A DNA stretch of 19,651 bases from Candidatus Hydrogenedentota bacterium. Its GTDB lineage: Bacteria > Hydrogenedentota > Hydrogenedentia > Hydrogenedentiales > CAITNO01. The first letter of the stretch is position 1. The number at the start of each line of letters is the position of its first letter. The DNA lies in contig CAIXUF010000206.1 in NCBI GenBank assembly GCA_903922535.1, positions 1-19,651 of the forward strand. The letters are read 5' to 3'. Shown piece after piece: positions 15,525 through 19,651 of the stretch. The notes under the pieces are model-generated. The model was not told where the DNA came from. It did no database searches and saw only the letters and a program-made list of their open reading frames with translations. Both the position numbers and the translations under genes were made by a program.

Positions 15525-15640
15525 GATATGGACGATATGGACAATACGGACCGTATGGACTGTATGGACTCAGCCTGACAATTACTGGCACCCAAGTCCA
15601 TATCGTCCATACGGTCCATTTCGTCCATAGCGTCCATGCT
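15525..15640. repeat. Inverted array of 9-bp repeats (5 + 5 units) between convergent genes
   Basis: The left arm (15525-15569) holds five 9-bp units NNNATGGAC (one has ACGGAC). The right arm (15596-15640) holds five units GTCCATNNN, the reverse complement. A 26-nt spacer separates them. Both arms share CGTATGGAC at the fourth position and GATATGGAC units, so the arms can fold into a long imperfect hairpin. It lies between the convergent ispA and URO-D genes and could serve as a two-way terminator or attenuator. No other feature accounts for this 290-nt gap. Confidence 0.85.
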
Positions 15641-15715
15641 GTCAGAGTTCTTGGGCGATACCTCGGAGGCCGACTGCCGTAGCTGGCATTCTTCCCCGCC
15701 AACGCCGGACTCGGT

Positions 15716-16867
15716 TCAGCCGAACACCTGGCGCATGCGGTCGCAGTAGTACCGCACCAGGTCGTATTCGGAGTCAGGCGCGATGCGGTGGTCGGGGCAC
15801 GGAATGAATCCACCCAGGTCCACCAGCCGCTTCAGGCGCTCGACCTCCACGTCCACCGCCGCGCGGTCGCGCGTGAAGACGACTTTGTTCATCCCGCCCA
15901 CGCCGCGCAGGTCCCGGCCGAACTTTTCGCGCCAGGCTGCAACACTCGCGTCCCAGGTGCCGACCTCGATGGGGAACATCGTGTTGACGCCGTTGTTGAA
16001 CCAGGTGGGCACCAGCGCGTCGATGCAGCCGTCGCAGTCGAGTGACACGATGTTCATGCCGTACTGGTTGAGCAGCCCGGTAATACGCTTATAGTGCGGC
16101 CCGACATACGCTTCGAACAAAGAGGGAATGATCAGGGGCCCGTTCTTGAAGCAGATGTCCTCCCAGAAATGGCCAAAGTCGAACCTGCCCCCCTGCTCCA
16201 GCGTAAACTTGGCATTCTGGTAGGACAGTTCGCCGATGGTGTCGATGATCTCCAGCCAAAGGTCGGGGTCCTCGGCGAACATGGTGCTTTGCGCGCCGAT
16301 AATGTCGCGCACATAGCCGTAAAGGCTGCCGCAGAAGTAGCCGTAGGGGTAATTGCGTTCCCCAGTCTTGAGCCAGTCCAGGCCGCCGTCCTCGAAGATC
16401 TTCACCTCGCCGTTGTCCAGCAGCACCCTTTCCTTCAGCACCCGGTCCGGGTTCCACTGAAAGCGATGCTTATAGTGCTCCTCCCAGTCGGCGCGCGTCT
16501 TGAGCGTGTGCTCAAACTCCATGGGGATGGAGCGCGTTCCCGGTTTCTCCAGAATGACGACACCCTGAAAATTCAGCGCCTTGCGCGAGCCGTCGGGCAG
16601 TTCCTCCAGGATCTTGTAGTCGAAACCGGGACAAAGGTTGGAATTGGGAGAGAAATGGGATGCCCAGTTGAAGTCAAAACCGAGGATGCCGCACAGGCGC
16701 CGGTCCACCGCGTTGCCGTCCCAGATGCCGTCCACGTCGGACTGTTTCAGGTGGCCCTCGGCCACCCATTTCTCCAGAGTCTCCTCCCAAAATCCAAAAT
16801 GGACGATGGGCAACCGGTCATAGGACTGATAGTTCAGGACGGCAAAGGCGCGCTCGCGGTGGTTCAT
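15716..16867 (-). CDS. Uroporphyrinogen decarboxylase (URO-D) superfamily protein, probably not a heme enzyme
   Basis: A 383-aa TIM-barrel-type protein of the URO-D/cobalamin-dependent methyltransferase superfamily. The ATG at 16867 has AAGGAG 6 nt upstream. The start MNHRERAFAVLNYQSYDRLPIVHFGFW is typical of the superfamily branch seen in many copies in Planctomycetes, Lentisphaerae and related phyla. Later signatures are ISLDCDGCIDALVP-like (INIVSLDCDG region), a GGMNK segment, and GGFIPCPDHRIAPDS near the C-terminus. True HemE motifs at the N-terminus (RQAGR) are absent, so heme synthesis is unlikely. A methyltransferase acting with a corrinoid protein is possible, but no corrinoid partner is encoded nearby. 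It stands alone, convergent with ispA. Confidence 0.85.
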   Translation of the reverse strand: MNHRERAFAVLNYQSYDRLPIVHFGFWEETLEKWVAEGHLKQSDVDGIWDGNAVDRRLCGILGFDFNWASHFSPNSNLCPGFDYKILEELPDGSRKALNFQGVVILEKPGTRSIPMEFEHTLKTRADWEEHYKHRFQWNPDRVLKERVLLDNGEVKIFEDGGLDWLKTGERNYPYGYFCGSLYGYVRDIIGAQSTMFAEDPDLWLEIIDTIGELSYQNAKFTLEQGGRFDFGHFWEDICFKNGPLIIPSLFEAYVGPHYKRITGLLNQYGMNIVSLDCDGCIDALVPTWFNNGVNTMFPIEVGTWDASVAAWREKFGRDLRGVGGMNKVVFTRDRAAVDVEVERLKRLVDLGGFIPCPDHRIAPDSEYDLVRYYCDRMRQVFG

Positions 16868-16964
16868 GATCGGCTCCTTCCACGGTGGCTGATATCGGAC
16901 AACGGGCCTATGATGACAGGAAACGCGCCCCTGCCGCAAGCCAAATCCAACGGCAGGCAAAGCA

Positions 16965-16998
16965 ATGGCCGCGTCCGTCGTCGGGCGGGCGCGGCCAT
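16965..16998 (-). terminator. Hairpin downstream of the matrixin-like gene
   Basis: ATGGCCGCG (16965-16973) pairs with CGCGGCCAT (16990-16998), with further pairing inside. It starts 26 nt after the stop of the 17024-19486 gene. On the minus strand the tail is only TTGCTTTG, so termination may be partial. The plus-strand side carries a TTTTT run (17004-17008). Confidence 0.55.
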
Positions 16999-17023
16999 GT
17001 TCATTTTTCGTCGGATCTTTCGG

Positions 17024-19486
17024 CTACTTGCCCCCGCTGCGCGCCTCCTGGCCCGCGAGGTCGCGCAGATACTGCATGTAATCGGCAAGGGGGATCCGGC
17101 TGGCCTGGTCCTCGGCCTCGGCGGCCTTGGCGGCCGTCTCGTCCTTGTCCTGCTTGGCGGCATTCTTCTCCGCGATGGCTTTCTTGTCGGCCGTCATATT
17201 GGCCGTCGCAAAGGCGCCGCCGCCGGTGACGCTCTTCTCGCCGGTCGTGGTGTCCGTAATGACGAGCTGTTTGCCCCGCACGCCACCGTAAAGGCTGAGC
17301 CCCCGGCCGGGCGCGGAATAGAGGTAGACCACCACCTCTTCGCCCGCCTTGAACGTCGGGATGTCCGACGCGGACATGGCCAGTCCGCCCACCACGCCGC
17401 CAATCACGGAAAAGGTAACGTTGGACGCCTTGTTTGCGGTACCCTTGGCCGTGTCGGACACCTCGATGACCACGTCGGTGTAGATCCGGCCGCCCGTGCC
17501 CCAGCGCCCCTGGGCGGAAGTTACCTTGCCGGAAACAATCTCGGTCGCGCTGCTGACAATGGAGGCTGTGGGCAGGAAGATTTCGCCCGCGTGCGCCACG
17601 GTCCCGGCAAGGGCCAGCGCCGCGATCAGCGCGGCCGCGGCGGCCGCCCGCGCGCGCCGGCGGCGCGCCACCCAGAAAACGCCACAAAAGGCCGACAACG
17701 CGGCCAGACAGACAGACCAGTTGACCATGACCCACTCCATGGCCGCAAGCAGGGCGCGGCCGCCTTTGAGGGCCGCCGTGTTCCGCAGCAAGAAGCGCGC
17801 GACCACGGGCGAGACCTGATAATAGGCATCAACCAGCGCCTCACCCGGCGCGGAACGCAGCAGCACATCGTCCCGGAATCCACGCAGCGCCTTTATGCCG
17901 GCCGCAGCGGTGATGTTGCTGGTGCTCACGCCCGTGGTGCTCGTGCCCGAGCCGCCGCTGATCACATTGAGCGGGCACACGTCATTGGGATCGCCAAACA
18001 TGGGCCGGTTCAGCGGTAGCATGGTGGGAATGGTCTTCTCACTGGATTTGCTGACAACCGTGTTCTTGGTGTAATCCCACACCAGCGCCGTGCCGGCGGG
18101 ATTGTTCTCAAGCCCGTAGATGTTGCCGGCCTCGTTGAACACCTCGGAGGGGTAGTTCGTGGCAAAGTCGCCGGCCGGGCGCGTGGCCACGCTGTAACTG
18201 GCGGGCAATGCGCCCTGCAGGCTGTCCACCAGATCGGGGGTCACATCGGGAGGGGCCTGTTTTTCGACACCACCGCCGTTGAGCGGATTCATGCTGAGCA
18301 CATAGGTGGTGTTGAACAGGGTGCCTGCCGTGCCGGGCACCTCCAGTTGTTTCCACAACCCCAGCAGGTCGAATCCGCCAACCAGGTTCGTGTTCACGAA
18401 AGGCTCAAAGAGCCCGGACATGGTGCTGAAAAGGGGGATGCGGCGATCCCCCTCGTTGTTGCTCACGTTGGCCCAGGCCACAATGTGCGCGCCCGAAATC
18501 GGCGCCGAGGGGATGCCCGTGCCGCGGCGCGTGTGTGTTCGCGCCTCCTGGCTGACGCTGAAAAAGCGGTCCTGTCCGTCCTGGCGCGGATAGAGCCAGG
18601 AAATGCCTGAAATGTCGTCCGGTGCAAGGTCACCCCACCCGCCAATCGTGGTGCCGTCCGAGTTTTGCGTCAGGAAGTATGCGGGGAACATGGTGGGCGT
18701 GGCGCCGATCATGCGCGCAACGCCGTCGGACCCGGTCATCTGCAGGGCGGTCGTCTCCGTGGGCAGACTGGTCAGCGTTGTGGCCGTGAATTCTCCCAGG
18801 TTGTTAAGCGGCGTGTAGCCAAGGCCCAGAAGACTGCCGGCGGACTGGACGATAATCGCCTTCAGGTCAAGGGTGCCAAAGTTTGTGCTGAACAGTCCGG
18901 CACGGACCACATTGGCGTTGACGACAATGTCGGAGTCCAGAATGTTGCCCGCGGGCACCGTGACGATGTCCCCGCCCGAAGTGATGGGCACGTCGGTGAT
19001 CGCGAAGAGCGTCAGCGTGACCGACGTGAGGTTGTCGGTAAGTTCGGACACTTGGAAATCCGCGGCGTCCGGGGTGACATTGGTGTCGCCCGGAGCCGCC
19101 TGGGTAACCTGCAGGAACACGGTGGGCAGGTAATCAGGCGTGGTTATCCCGGGTTGTATGGGATCCTCGATGACACCGGCGAAGCGAAACCGCACGTAGC
19201 AGGTCGGCACGTCAGCCCAGACCTGGAATCCGGCCTTTACCTGGGTGATCTCATCTACATTGAATCCGCTCGGTCCACCCTCAATGCGGAACTCAAGCCC
19301 CTCATTGCTCTCAATGACGCCGTTGTTGTTGGTGTCAAAGTCCTTCAAAGGCCAAACCGCATAGCGCAGCAGACCGAAGGAGTCAAATCCGCCTTTGGGG
19401 AAGAACGCGCCGGCCTGTTGTGCGAGGCCCGCCGCGAGCGCCACGCAGCACGCGGCCAAGGCGATTCGTCGTATGCCCTTGCTCAC
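17024..19486 (-). CDS. Exported two-part protein: degenerate matrixin-like domain with CTERM-like tail, fused to a second signal peptide and domain
   Basis: An 820-aa protein starting at GTG 19486, where AAAGGA lies upstream and a signal peptide follows (cleavage near AGA/FF, residue 27). An EF-hand-type calcium loop, D-x-N-x-N-G-x-I-x3-E, is at 51-62. At 214-224 QSAGSLLGLGY occupies the position of the matrixin zinc motif HExGHxLGLGH, with the three His and the Glu replaced. DDISGISWLYP follows at about 290-300, as in matrixins. Residues 524-605 resemble a CFI-box-CTERM tail (LRGFRDDVLL, YYQVSP) ending in a membrane segment (586-607) and RRRRAR. A second hydrophobic stretch ending AHA (631-633) looks like a signal peptide. 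It precedes a domain with YTDVVIEV, KGT, GGVVGGL and FKAGEEVVVYLY. I recall such domains in separate exported proteins encoded beside matrixins. The C-terminus is charged. Function is unknown. Confidence 0.8.
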   Translation of the reverse strand: MSKGIRRIALAACCVALAAGLAQQAGAFFPKGGFDSFGLLRYAVWPLKDFDTNNNGVIESNEGLEFRIEGGPSGFNVDEITQVKAGFQVWADVPTCYVRFRFAGVIEDPIQPGITTPDYLPTVFLQVTQAAPGDTNVTPDAADFQVSELTDNLTSVTLTLFAITDVPITSGGDIVTVPAGNILDSDIVVNANVVRAGLFSTNFGTLDLKAIIVQSAGSLLGLGYTPLNNLGEFTATTLTSLPTETTALQMTGSDGVARMIGATPTMFPAYFLTQNSDGTTIGGWGDLAPDDISGISWLYPRQDGQDRFFSVSQEARTHTRRGTGIPSAPISGAHIVAWANVSNNEGDRRIPLFSTMSGLFEPFVNTNLVGGFDLLGLWKQLEVPGTAGTLFNTTYVLSMNPLNGGGVEKQAPPDVTPDLVDSLQGALPASYSVATRPAGDFATNYPSEVFNEAGNIYGLENNPAGTALVWDYTKNTVVSKSSEKTIPTMLPLNRPMFGDPNDVCPLNVISGGSGTSTTGVSTSNITAAAGIKALRGFRDDVLLRSAPGEALVDAYYQVSPVVARFLLRNTAALKGGRALLAAMEWVMVNWSVCLAALSAFCGVFWVARRRRARAAAAAALIAALALAGTVAHAGEIFLPTASIVSSATEIVSGKVTSAQGRWGTGGRIYTDVVIEVSDTAKGTANKASNVTFSVIGGVVGGLAMSASDIPTFKAGEEVVVYLYSAPGRGLSLYGGVRGKQLVITDTTTGEKSVTGGGAFATANMTADKKAIAEKNAAKQDKDETAAKAAEAEDQASRIPLADYMQYLRDLAGQEARSGGK

Positions 19487-19496
19487 CGTACCGAGT

Positions 19497-19502
19497 TCCT
19501 TT
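19497..19502 (-). promoter_or_regulatory. Ribosome binding site AAAGGA, supports the GTG start at 19486
   Basis: AAAGGA on the minus strand ends about 10 nt before GTG 19486. The GTG start puts the signal peptide directly at the N-terminus, whereas the ATG at 19606 would add 40 residues with no secretion signal. Confidence 0.65.
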
Positions 19503-19632
19503 CTCAGTTCTGCACACCGCCCGGCCGCCCCGAGGGGCCGACCAGGCGCATTGTCCACGGTCCACACACGCCGCGCGCCGCGCCCGGACTTCAGGTTCGG
19601 GCGCACACGCGGCGGAATCGGCTCTAACGAAC

Positions 19633-19651
19633 GCGCGCCGCGCCGCGCCGC
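19633..19651 (+). repeat. Short GC-only simple repeat at the right edge
   Basis: The last bases consist of GCGCC units repeated about three times and continue to the window edge. No gene is visible in 19503-19651. Confidence 0.5.

Noticed and set aside
15525..15640. CRISPR array
   Set aside because: Units of 9 bp without 20-40 bp spacers and in inverted arms do not fit CRISPR; no cas gene is present.
15716..16867. HemE, true uroporphyrinogen decarboxylase, linked to heme supply for the cytochromes
   Set aside because: The characteristic N-terminal RQAGR-type motif is missing and the sequence fits the broader URO-D superfamily branch; the link to heme would only be suggested by the name.
16094..18019. 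641-aa plus-strand open frame spanning the URO-D and matrixin-like genes
   Set aside because: It runs antisense to two real genes and an intergenic hairpin, with Arg/Gly/Ala-rich composition typical of GC-driven shadows.

Overview
The window reads as a GC-rich stretch from an outer-membrane-bearing, metal- or mineral-respiring bacterium. Two tandem OmcA/MtrC-type decaheme surface lipoproteins, a multiheme inner-membrane quinol-dehydrogenase-like cytochrome, a tetraheme periplasmic cytochrome and a system II (ResB/CcsA) heme-ligation pair sit together on the minus strand. The flanking genes (an XseA/XseB/prenyl-synthase operon, a URO-D superfamily protein and a CTERM-tailed matrixin-like protein) and GTCCATNNN nonamer arrays give a loose impression of an uncultured deep-branching phylum such as Hydrogenedentota or a Planctomycetes/Lentisphaerae relative. 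That placement is an impression, not a demonstration.

Layout from left to right. Positions 1-56 look like the 5' end of a group II intron on the minus strand that runs off the window; it starts 8 nt past the terminator hairpin (65-90) of the first decaheme gene. Positions 113-2659 and 3162-5714 are paralogous decaheme lipoproteins sharing ribosome-binding region, signal peptide, two Ig-like repeats, ten hemes and an almost identical terminator hairpin. Positions 5715-6352 hold no recognisable gene. Positions 6353-11613 are a four-gene minus-strand operon: lipoprotein of unknown function, resB, ccsA and an ImcH-like NapC/NirT cytochrome. Positions 11707-12282 encode a tetraheme cytochrome closed by a strong terminator.

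Positions 12283-12756 form a divergent intergenic region with a short array of 9-bp repeats. The plus-strand operon xseA-xseB-ispA follows (12757-15424): exonuclease VII large and small subunits and a short-chain prenyl diphosphate synthase, the last two overlapping. A remarkable inverted 9-bp repeat array (15525-15640) separates ispA from a convergent URO-D superfamily gene (15716-16867). The last gene (17024-19486, minus) encodes an exported protein with a matrixin-like fold that has lost every catalytic residue. That domain is followed by a CFI-box-CTERM-like tail, an internal signal-peptide-like segment and a second exported domain.

How the parts may work together (inference): the ImcH-like protein takes electrons from menaquinol, the small tetraheme protein shuttles them in the periplasm, and the decaheme lipoproteins pass them to extracellular acceptors, while ResB/CcsA mature the hemes. 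No MtrA/MtrB-type porin conduit is in the window, so the outer-membrane step must be encoded elsewhere or work differently.
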